From contig JAGCXJ010000195.1 in the NCBI GenBank assembly GCA_017961385.1, forward strand, positions 1-10,741: a DNA stretch of 10,741 bases, in the 5' to 3' direction. Source of the stretch: Lachnospiraceae bacterium (GTDB lineage Bacteria > Bacillota > Clostridia > Lachnospirales > Lachnospiraceae). The notes beneath the pieces were generated by a model that saw only the letters and a list, made by a program, of their open reading frames with translations, ran no database searches and was not told the origin of the DNA. This document shows positions 1-5,411 of the stretch, in pieces. Within the stretch, counting starts at the first letter, position 1, and the number at the start of each line of letters is the position of its first letter. Both the position numbers and the translations under genes were made by a program.

Positions 1-825
1 ATGACTGCTGATGAGATCAAAAAGGTTGAAGATATTGTAAATGCCAAGATTTTGGAAGCTCTTCCTGTAGTTACTAAGGAAATGACATTGGAAGAAGCTA
101 AGAAAACAGGCGCTATGGCTTTGTTTGGCGAGAAGTATGGCGATACAGTAAGAGTTGTAAACATGGGCGACTACTCTATCGAGCTTTGTGGTGGTACACA
201 CGTTGCTAACACAAGCCATATTGGAGTATTCAAGATTCTTTCAGAGAGCGGTGTAGCTGCAGGCGTACGTCGTATTGAGGCTCTTACAGGAAGTAATGCA
301 AGAGAGTATTACAAGAATGTTGAGGGAAGTCTTCACGAGGCTGCTAAGGCACTTAAGACAACTCCAGCTGATATTAATGCTCAGATCAAGAAGCTTCAGG
401 ATGAACTCAAGGCTCTTAGAAGTGAGAATGAATCACTTAAGAGCAAAGAGGCTCAGGCTGCTCTTGGTGATGTAACAGATCAGGTCAAGGAAGTTAAGGG
501 AGTTAAGCTTCTTGCCGTAGCTCTTAAGGGCGTAGATATGAACGGACTTCGTGATCTTGGTGATCAGATGAAGACCAAGCTTGGCGAAGGGGTAGTAGTC
601 CTTATTTCTGAGGCTGATGGCAAGGTTAACCTTGTTACAATGGCTACTGATGAAGCTATGGCAAAGGGAGCTCACGCTGGTAACCTTGTAAAAGCAATTG
701 CACCTAAGGTAGGTGGAGGCGGCGGTGGACGTCCTAATATGGCTCAGGCAGGAGGAAAGAATCCTGCAGGAATCGATGATTGCTTAAAGAAAGCTGCAGA
801 GGTACTCTCAGAACAGCTTAAATAA
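1..825 (+). CDS. alaS: Alanine--tRNA ligase, C-terminal part (5' end outside window)
   Basis: This is the last 274 residues of alanyl-tRNA synthetase, which charges tRNA-Ala with alanine in the cytoplasm and hydrolyses mischarged tRNA in its editing domain. The visible part starts inside the editing (SAD) domain: GAMALFGEKYGD at 37-48, then ELCGGTHV with the zinc-binding Cys63 and His67, then AAGVRRIEALTG. A charged coiled-coil-like stretch (about 105-150) follows, and then the DHHA1-type C-terminal domain with the family signature GGGGGGRPNMAQAGG. Full-length AlaRS is usually about 870-880 residues, so roughly two thirds, including the catalytic core and the HxxxH zinc motif, lie upstream of base 1. 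The ATG at base 1 is therefore internal and not the real start. The reading frame is intact to TAA at 823-825. rpsU follows with its own promoter, so the two need not be co-transcribed. Confidence 0.97.
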   Translation: MTADEIKKVEDIVNAKILEALPVVTKEMTLEEAKKTGAMALFGEKYGDTVRVVNMGDYSIELCGGTHVANTSHIGVFKILSESGVAAGVRRIEALTGSNAREYYKNVEGSLHEAAKALKTTPADINAQIKKLQDELKALRSENESLKSKEAQAALGDVTDQVKEVKGVKLLAVALKGVDMNGLRDLGDQMKTKLGEGVVVLISEADGKVNLVTMATDEAMAKGAHAGNLVKAIAPKVGGGGGGRPNMAQAGGKNPAGIDDCLKKAAEVLSEQLK

Positions 826-844
826 CGAATTTTCGCGTTATTTT
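820..844 (+). terminator. Weak AT-rich hairpin overlapping the alaS stop codon
   Basis: AAATAACG at 820-827 is exactly complementary to CGTTATTT at 836-843, with an 8-nt loop (AATTTTCG). The stem includes the alaS TAA and is followed only by TTTTC, without a long T run. It may act as a weak intrinsic terminator between alaS and rpsU. The stem is AT-rich, so read-through is likely. Confidence 0.4.
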
Positions 845-855
845 CACAAAAAGTG

Positions 856-883
856 TTGACGAAAGTCAAAAAATAGATATAAT
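856..883 (+). promoter_or_regulatory. Sigma-70/SigA-type promoter of rpsU
   Basis: The -35 box TTGACG (856-861) and a perfect -10 box TATAAT (878-883) are separated by 16 bp. Transcription would start near 889-891, giving a leader of about 65 nt before the rpsU start at 956. This is the best promoter match in the window, as expected for a ribosomal protein gene. Confidence 0.8.
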
Positions 884-909
884 GGTTATGTGTGCTAACA
901 CAAATAACC
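884..909 (+). promoter_or_regulatory. 26-bp operator-like dyad / stem-loop at the rpsU transcription start
   Basis: The left arm GGTTATGTGTG (884-894) and right arm CACAAATAACC (899-909) are inverted repeats matching at 10 of 11 positions around a 4-bp centre, CTAA. The dyad begins at the base after the -10 box and spans the predicted transcription start. It could be a DNA operator. If transcription starts at or just before its left edge it could also form an RNA hairpin at the 5' end of the rpsU leader. No known binding motif was recognised. Confidence 0.5.
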
Positions 910-955
910 TGAATCAGTCGAAAAACTATGCAGGACTGAAGGGAGGTCAAGCCAG

Positions 956-1132
956 GTGTCAAGTGTTATCGTCAAAGAGAACGAAACTTTCGATAGCGCG
1001 TTACGTCGTTTCAAGAGAAGCTGCGCAAAGGCAGGTATCCAGCAGGAGATCAGAAAGCGCGAGCATTACGAGAAGCCCAGCGTAAAGCGTAAGAAAAAGT
1101 CTGAAGCTGCAAGAAAGCGTAAATACAACTAA
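956..1132 (+). CDS. rpsU: 30S ribosomal protein bS21
   Basis: This small basic protein of the 30S subunit sits near the anti-Shine-Dalgarno end of 16S rRNA and helps initiation. The 58-residue translation begins SSVIVKENETFDSALRRFKR after the start and continues with the bS21 hallmark SCAKAGIQQEIRKREHYEKP, ending in a Lys/Arg-rich tail (KKKSEAARKRKYN). The length matches the family. The start is GTG at 956, chosen because GGGAGGT at 941-947 lies 8 nt upstream and because the family normally begins two or three residues before the VIVKENE segment. The gene is a single transcription unit, with its own promoter (856-883) upstream and a strong terminator (1140-1170) just 7 nt after the stop. The dyad at 884-909 may regulate it. 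It is short and lacks an ATG start, so it is easily missed by automated calling. Confidence 0.95.
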   Translation: MSSVIVKENETFDSALRRFKRSCAKAGIQQEIRKREHYEKPSVKRKKKSEAARKRKYN

Positions 1133-1139
1133 TAAAGCT

Positions 1140-1170
1140 AAAACCCTTGGATCATTCCAAGGGTTTTTTT
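1140..1170 (+). terminator. Strong Rho-independent terminator after rpsU
   Basis: CCCTTGGA (1144-1151) pairs perfectly with TCCAAGGG (1156-1163) around the loop TCAT, and flanking A and T runs extend the stem. A run of seven T follows (1164-1170). It lies 7 nt after the rpsU stop codon. Confidence 0.93.
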
Positions 1171-1184
1171 ATGTCTTAATGGTA

Positions 1185-1193
1185 TGATATAAT
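1185..1193 (+). promoter_or_regulatory. Extended -10 promoter abutting the phosphoesterase start codon
   Basis: TGATATAAT (1185-1193) is an extended -10 element (TGn plus a perfect TATAAT at 1188-1193). No good -35 box lies at the right distance, where only the T tract of the rpsU terminator is found. Extended -10 promoters often tolerate a poor -35. Transcription would start at about 1199-1201, essentially on the ATG at 1201. Confidence 0.55.
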
Positions 1194-1200
1194 AACTGAC

Positions 1201-2058
1201 ATGGTAATCATTACTCTGATACTTATAATCTTAATATTGTTAGTGATCGTTATAAGCGCTATAGATAATAACAGACTCATTGTTACCAGATATTCGGTTT
1301 CATCTGAGAAGATAAAGAAAGACTGTACTATAGCCTTTCTTTCGGATCTTCATGGCAATACGCACGGAACAGATAATCATAAGCTTATTGAAGCGGTTAA
1401 TGTCTGTGATCCCGACATCATAATAATGGGCGGAGACATGATAACGTCAAGAGCCGGAGAAGCTCACGAAGCTGCTATAAAGAGAGCAATCGATCTTGTA
1501 GGGGCATTTTCTGGAAAGAAAGTGTTTTACGGCATCGGCAATCATGAATATAGAATGTATCTTTACAAAGAGGATTTCGGGGATAACTTTGACAAGCTGA
1601 CGGAAGGTATACAGGCCGCAGGTGCTGTACTGCTTAGAAATGAACGTGAATATCTTGATGAATACAACATCGATGTTCAGGATCTAGAGATAGAAAGAAA
1701 CTATTATAAGCGCGGATCCAAGGTGATGATGGAATCCGCATATATAAGAGAGATGACGGGAGAACCAGACAAGGATCATTACAGGATCCTTATGGCGCAT
1801 AATCCTGAGTTTTTTAATGCTTATTCGTCTGAAGCTGATCTTGTGCTTTCTGGCCATTTCCACGGGGGAATTGTAAGACTGCCGTTCGTTGGAGGGATGG
1901 TCTCTGCAAGATTAAGTCTTTTCCCTAAATATGACGGAGGAATATATGATCTTAACGGTTCAAAGATGGTCGTGAGCAAAGGACTCGGAAGCCATACGCT
2001 GCCGCTCAGGATATTTAATCCCTGTGAACTCTGCGTTATAGATATAAAGAAAGTTTGA
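1201..2058 (+). CDS. Membrane-anchored calcineurin-like metallophosphoesterase (YkuE-type)
   Basis: The protein has 285 residues. Residues 1-20 form one very hydrophobic segment, probably an N-terminal anchor, and the rest is a calcineurin-type metallophosphoesterase with the dinuclear metal motifs in order: D49-x-H51 (SDLHGN), GGD at 77-79, GNHE at 113-116, a histidine in LMAHNPEF, and GHFHGG near residue 219. Family members hydrolyse phosphoester bonds, and membrane-anchored relatives such as YkuE have been linked to the cell envelope. The substrate here cannot be read from the sequence. The start at 1201 is the first possible one, since an in-frame stop lies at 1177-1179. There is no Shine-Dalgarno before it, and the only promoter places the mRNA 5' end at the start codon, so leaderless translation is plausible. 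An internal TTG or GTG start would delete much of the membrane segment. The next gene, scpA, has its own promoter overlapping the end of this gene. Confidence 0.88.
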   Translation: MVIITLILIILILLVIVISAIDNNRLIVTRYSVSSEKIKKDCTIAFLSDLHGNTHGTDNHKLIEAVNVCDPDIIIMGGDMITSRAGEAHEAAIKRAIDLVGAFSGKKVFYGIGNHEYRMYLYKEDFGDNFDKLTEGIQAAGAVLLRNEREYLDEYNIDVQDLEIERNYYKRGSKVMMESAYIREMTGEPDKDHYRILMAHNPEFFNAYSSEADLVLSGHFHGGIVRLPFVGGMVSARLSLFPKYDGGIYDLNGSKMVVSKGLGSHTLPLRIFNPCELCVIDIKKV

Positions 2059-2059
2059 C

Positions 2060-2088
2060 TTGCAAAAAGACACTACATTTTGTACAAT
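2060..2088 (+). promoter_or_regulatory. Promoter of the scpA-scpB operon
   Basis: TTGCAA (2060-2065) and TACAAT (2083-2088) are separated by 17 bp. The predicted start near 2095 leaves a leader of about 45 nt before scpA. The -35 box starts 2 nt after the phosphoesterase stop codon. A better -35 match, TTGACT at 2055-2060, is 22 bp from the -10 box and so too far. Confidence 0.6.
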
Positions 2089-2139
2089 AAATAAGTGTGG
2101 GCACATGATATACCACAATATATTGATGCAGAGGTAGTT

Positions 2140-2928
2140 ATGGCTATAGAAGTTAAACTTGAAGTGTTTGAAGGACCTCTGGACCTTCTGCTTCATCTTA
2201 TCGAAAAGAATAAGGTTGATATCTATGATATTCCGATAGTCACCATTACGGAACAGTATCTTGAATACATAAGAAAGATGGAGACTGAGGATATGAATGT
2301 CATGAGCGAATTCTTACTCATGGCTGCGACATTGCTTGATATAAAGTGCAAGATGCTGCTTCCTAAGGAAGTAAATGAGGACGGCGAGGAAGAGGATCCG
2401 AGAGCAGAACTTGTTCAGAAGCTTTTGGAATACAAGATGTTCAAATACATGTCCTTTGAACTGAAGGATATGCAGATGGGAGCTCAGAGGTTTGTCTATA
2501 AGCAGGAAACACTTCCTGATGAAGTAAAGAAATATCAGCCGCCGATAGATTATGATTATCTGATCGGAGAGGTCAATCTGCAGAGTCTGCATCGTATATT
2601 CAGAGAGACACTTAAGCGCAAAGAAGATAAGATCGATCCGATAAGGAGCCAGTTTGGCAACATTGAAAAGGATGAGATCGAGCTTGAGGACAAGACCAGA
2701 TATATAAAGGACTACATTCTCGAGCATGATACCATGAGCTTCAGGGATCTTTTGGAAAAGCAGAACAGCAAGATGGAGATAATTGTTACTTTTCTTGTTG
2801 TTTTAGAACTTATAAAGGTCGGTATCATAGAGATAGCTCAGGACAGCATCTTTGATGATATACTTATAACTGTTGCAAAAGATGCAGAGAGCAAGATGGC
2901 CTTTATCGACCTTGAGACGGTCATCTAA
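2140..2928 (+). CDS. scpA: Segregation and condensation protein A
   Basis: ScpA is the kleisin subunit of the SMC-ScpAB complex. It bridges the head domains of the SMC dimer and helps to compact and separate newly replicated chromosomes. The 262-residue protein opens with the family signature KLEVFEGPLDLLLHLIEKNK and DIYDIPI, followed by ITEQYLEYI and the LMAATLLDIKCKMLLP segment (N-terminal SMC-neck binding region). An acidic linker (about EDGEEEDPRAELVQKLLEYK) leads through a middle region to a C-terminal winged-helix part (SFRDLLE, VVTFLVVLELIKVGIIEI type). Length is normal for the family, about 250 residues. ATG 2140 is chosen because GAGG at 2131-2134 is at SD distance and the product then starts directly at the conserved N terminus. 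An in-frame GTG at 2095 is at the predicted transcription start and has no SD. scpB follows after 24 nt. Confidence 0.96.
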   Translation: MAIEVKLEVFEGPLDLLLHLIEKNKVDIYDIPIVTITEQYLEYIRKMETEDMNVMSEFLLMAATLLDIKCKMLLPKEVNEDGEEEDPRAELVQKLLEYKMFKYMSFELKDMQMGAQRFVYKQETLPDEVKKYQPPIDYDYLIGEVNLQSLHRIFRETLKRKEDKIDPIRSQFGNIEKDEIELEDKTRYIKDYILEHDTMSFRDLLEKQNSKMEIIVTFLVVLELIKVGIIEIAQDSIFDDILITVAKDAESKMAFIDLETVI

Positions 2929-2952
2929 TACATGTAGGAATTGAGGTAAGAT

Positions 2953-3522
2953 ATGAACAAGGATAGACAGGAGGCTGTCATCGAGGCGGTCCTTTTCTCT
3001 ATGGGATCTTGTGTAAAGATATCAAGACTGGCTGAACTGATAGAGGCTACACCAAAGGAAGTCAGGGATATCGTCGAGAAGATGAAAAAGAAGATGGAAT
3101 CAGCCAACAGGGGCATAACCATCACTGAGATCGATGAAGCCTATCAGATGTGCAGCAAGCCTGAAATGTATGAATATCTGATAGATATCACAAAGAGCGA
3201 GAGGAAGTATACGCTCACGGATACAGTGCTCGAAACACTTTCTATAATCGCTTACAAGCAGCCTGTAACAAAGGCGGATATAGAAAAGATCAGAGGTGTT
3301 GACTGTTCGCATGCCATCAACAAGCTCATTGAACTTGATCTTGTCAAGGAACTCGGAAGAATGGATGCACCCGGAAGACCGATACTTTTTGGCACAACGG
3401 AGCAGTTCTTAAGAAGTTTCGGAGTCAAGTCGCTTGATGATCTTCCCGAAGTGAGCCAGGTTCAGAAGGAAGAATTCAGAGAGCAGGCCGAACAGGAGGT
3501 TTCGCTCCAGCTTAATATATGA
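2953..3522 (+). CDS. scpB: Segregation and condensation protein B
   Basis: ScpB binds as a dimer to the central part of ScpA and completes the SMC condensin complex on the chromosome. The 189-residue product has the expected two winged-helix domains. The first starts at EAVIEAVLFSMGSCVKISRLAEL. The second carries the strongest family signatures, LETLSIIAYKQPVTKADIEKIRG (roughly 95-115) and GRMDAPGRPILFGTTEQFLRSFG (roughly 135-157), followed by LDDLPEV and a short acidic tail. Length is typical. ATG 2953 is preceded by TTGAGG (2941-2946). scpA ends 24 nt upstream and the small acidic gene begins 16 nt downstream, so the four genes 2140-5255 read as one operon. Confidence 0.97.
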   Translation: MNKDRQEAVIEAVLFSMGSCVKISRLAELIEATPKEVRDIVEKMKKKMESANRGITITEIDEAYQMCSKPEMYEYLIDITKSERKYTLTDTVLETLSIIAYKQPVTKADIEKIRGVDCSHAINKLIELDLVKELGRMDAPGRPILFGTTEQFLRSFGVKSLDDLPEVSQVQKEEFREQAEQEVSLQLNI

Positions 3523-3538
3523 TACGATAGGGGTAGAG

Positions 3539-3853
3539 ATGATTTCGAAAGAAGAAGCAAAAGCAGGGCTCAGAAAAGCGGGTTACAGCGTGGTCGATGA
3601 CAATTCCGTGATCACTGTTTTGATCAAAGAGACCGATCAGATGAAAAAGACTGTAAGTGCTGTCAGAGAACTTCTCTTAAAGATGGATTATCATGCCAGC
3701 TTTTCTGTCAGACAGGAAGCTTTCCTAGATGATGATGACGATGATCTGGAAAATGCATTTGAAGATGTGGTCATCGATGAAAGCGATATGGATATGCTGC
3801 TTAACGAAGACAGCGTGCAGATGTCGCTTGAGGATCTTGGATTGCAGATGTAG
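3539..3853 (+). CDS. Small acidic protein of unknown function
   Basis: I do not recognise this 104-residue protein. It has two parts. Residues 1-60 look like a small alpha/beta module (helix ISKEEAKAGLRKAG, strand VITVLIKE, amphipathic helix QMKKTVSAVRELLLKM, strand ASFSVRQ). Residues 60-104 form a very acidic tail with 18 Asp/Glu in 45 residues, including six consecutive Asp at 64-69, and end in VQMSLEDLGLQM. There is no signal peptide or membrane segment. ATG 3539 has AGGGG at 3529-3533. It lies 16 nt after scpB and 16 nt before the GGDEF gene, so co-expression with both is likely. The acidic tail could be a charged interaction surface or DNA mimic, which is speculation. Continuous coding across clean SD-spaced junctions makes it a real gene rather than a chance ORF. 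Confidence 0.8.
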   Translation: MISKEEAKAGLRKAGYSVVDDNSVITVLIKETDQMKKTVSAVRELLLKMDYHASFSVRQEAFLDDDDDDLENAFEDVVIDESDMDMLLNEDSVQMSLEDLGLQM

Positions 3854-3869
3854 ACTGTGAGGCTGATTA

Positions 3870-5255
3870 ATGGCTAAGGAAGAAAATAATACACAGAAAA
3901 AAGTTAAAAGAGGCCTAAAGCATAAACTCAGGGTCATGACCATTGTTCCCATTATTCTGATGGGGATCGTTGTCACGATACTGAGTTATTCTGTTTTTTC
4001 AAGGGTAATTCAAAAAGAGGTCAGAAGAAATCTAAGCAATGTTGCTGAGTTTGTAGAAGCCTACTATGATTCGGTTTACCCTGGAGATTATAGAGCCGAA
4101 AAGATATCGGAAACTGAATACAAACTCTATAAGGGCGAAGCCGATATCAGTGATACAGAAGATGTACTCGCATCATTCAAGGGGGATACAGGAGTTGATA
4201 TATCAGTATTTTTCCTTGATATCAGGATGCTGACGACTATAGGAGGAACGTCAGGAGCTGATGCCCATTATACGATCTCTAACAAGATGGTCTCAGATGC
4301 CGTGATAAACGGAAAGAGCGAACAGTTTTACAATAACATCGTCATCGATGGCACAAAGTTCTTTATCATATACAAACCGCTCATGAATTCTGACGGAACA
4401 TGCATCGGAATGATATCTGTCGGAAAGCCTACTGATCAGGTTGAGAATGAAAGCTCGGGTTCGCTTTTCTGGATCCCGATAGTGACACTCATAATGACAC
4501 TGATCGCGGCCTGGATCAGCTTCTATCCGGCAAGGAGCCTGGTAGATGCAATTAACAAGGAAAAGAAGTTTTTAAATGAGATATCAAAAGGCAATCTTAA
4601 TGCAGAGATCGATAAAGAGATCACTGACAGACAGGATGAGCTTGGAGATATGGGAAGATTCTCGAGAGGCGTTCAGAAGTTCTTAAGAGAGATGATAGAG
4701 AGAGATACTCTGACAAGGCTTTACACAAGAAGAGTCGGAGCAAGCAAGATAGCATATACGCAGTCGCAGTTTAATCAAGCCGGAGTAAAATACTGTGTAT
4801 GCATGGGCGATATCGATTTCTTTAAGAAGTTCAATGATACATACGGACATGACTGCGGAGACTTGGTTCTTCGTGATATCGCTTCAATATTCAATGAATA
4901 CATGCTCGGAAAAGGATTTGCGGTAAGATGGGGCGGAGAGGAATTCCTGATAATCTTTGAAGACGCAGACCTTGAAAAAGCACATGGTCTTTTAATGGTG
5001 CTCAGGCAGATAGTGCTTGATCATGTGATCGAATATGAATCAAACAAGCTCGGAGTTACAATGACATTTGGCCTTACTCAGGGAGATATGAGAGATATAG
5101 ATGATATTGTCAAGGAAGCTGATGAACTCTTATATATCGGCAAGCAGAACGGCAGGAACAGGATAGTGACACCAGATGAAACTAATGCCTTAACACCTGA
5201 GAGCGATGACCCTGATTATGAGAAAGAGCTGAGCGAGATCAGAGAGAAAGAATAA
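3870..5255 (+). CDS. Membrane Cache-HAMP-GGDEF diguanylate cyclase
   Basis: The protein has 461 residues and would make the second messenger c-di-GMP from two GTP. Order of parts: a basic cytoplasmic N terminus; membrane segment about 22-44; an extracytoplasmic single-Cache-like sensor about 45-195, ending in the typical YKPLMNSDGTCIGMISVGKP; a second membrane segment about 199-219; a HAMP-like linker; then the GGDEF domain from D279TLTRLYTRR. Catalytic elements are present: D314-I-D316, FNDTYGHDCGDLVL, and GGEEF at 355-359, an active-site variant found in functional cyclases. The autoinhibitory I-site (RxxD ending five residues before GGEEF) is absent, because residues 346-349 are LGKG. Product feedback by that route is therefore unlikely. 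SD is GAGG at 3859-3862. The gene is last in the scpA operon and is followed by a strong terminator. The ligand of the sensor domain is unknown. Confidence 0.93.
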   Translation: MAKEENNTQKKVKRGLKHKLRVMTIVPIILMGIVVTILSYSVFSRVIQKEVRRNLSNVAEFVEAYYDSVYPGDYRAEKISETEYKLYKGEADISDTEDVLASFKGDTGVDISVFFLDIRMLTTIGGTSGADAHYTISNKMVSDAVINGKSEQFYNNIVIDGTKFFIIYKPLMNSDGTCIGMISVGKPTDQVENESSGSLFWIPIVTLIMTLIAAWISFYPARSLVDAINKEKKFLNEISKGNLNAEIDKEITDRQDELGDMGRFSRGVQKFLREMIERDTLTRLYTRRVGASKIAYTQSQFNQAGVKYCVCMGDIDFFKKFNDTYGHDCGDLVLRDIASIFNEYMLGKGFAVRWGGEEFLIIFEDADLEKAHGLLMVLRQIVLDHVIEYESNKLGVTMTFGLTQGDMRDIDDIVKEADELLYIGKQNGRNRIVTPDETNALTPESDDPDYEKELSEIREKE

Positions 5256-5287
5256 ATCGTAAATATATTAACAAAATGTGTAAAAAT

Positions 5288-5321
5288 GAGGAAAGAAACC
5301 GCTTTTTCTTTCCTCTTTTTT
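5288..5321 (+). terminator. Strong terminator of the scpA-diguanylate cyclase operon
   Basis: An 11-bp perfect stem, GAGGAAAGAAA (5288-5298) with TTTCTTTCCTC (5305-5315), closes a 6-nt loop, CCGCTT. Six T follow (5316-5321). It lies 33 nt after the diguanylate cyclase stop codon. Confidence 0.92.
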
Positions 5322-5322
5322 A

Positions 5323-5331
5323 TGCTATACT
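5323..5331 (+). promoter_or_regulatory. Extended -10 promoter of the decarboxylase operon
   Basis: TGCTATACT (5323-5331) combines the TGn extension with TATACT (5326-5331), a five-of-six match to TATAAT. There is no clear -35 box, only pyrimidine-rich DNA of the preceding terminator. Transcription from about 5338 gives a leader of about 74 nt before the ATG at 5412. No riboswitch was recognised in this AT-rich leader. Confidence 0.5.
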
Positions 5332-5411
5332 GTTAATTGGTGCGGTTTGGCTCAAAATTTGGGCTTTTATGCATAAATTATTTAAAATATTTATATACGG
5401 AGGGCTTTTTA

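Noticed and set aside
882..1085. 67-codon ORF overlapping rpsU
   Set aside because: It is in a different frame from the clear bS21 translation (956-1132) and begins at the promoter dyad without an SD.
5337..5411. Upstream in-frame extension of the carboxyltransferase by 25 codons
   Set aside because: It would begin at the predicted transcription start and contain the SD GGAGGG as coding sequence. ATG 5412 has correct SD spacing.
5338..5411. Riboswitch or T-box in the leader of the decarboxylase operon
   Set aside because: The leader is only about 74 nt, AT-rich, and shows no conserved core of a known riboswitch class and no terminator or antiterminator pair.
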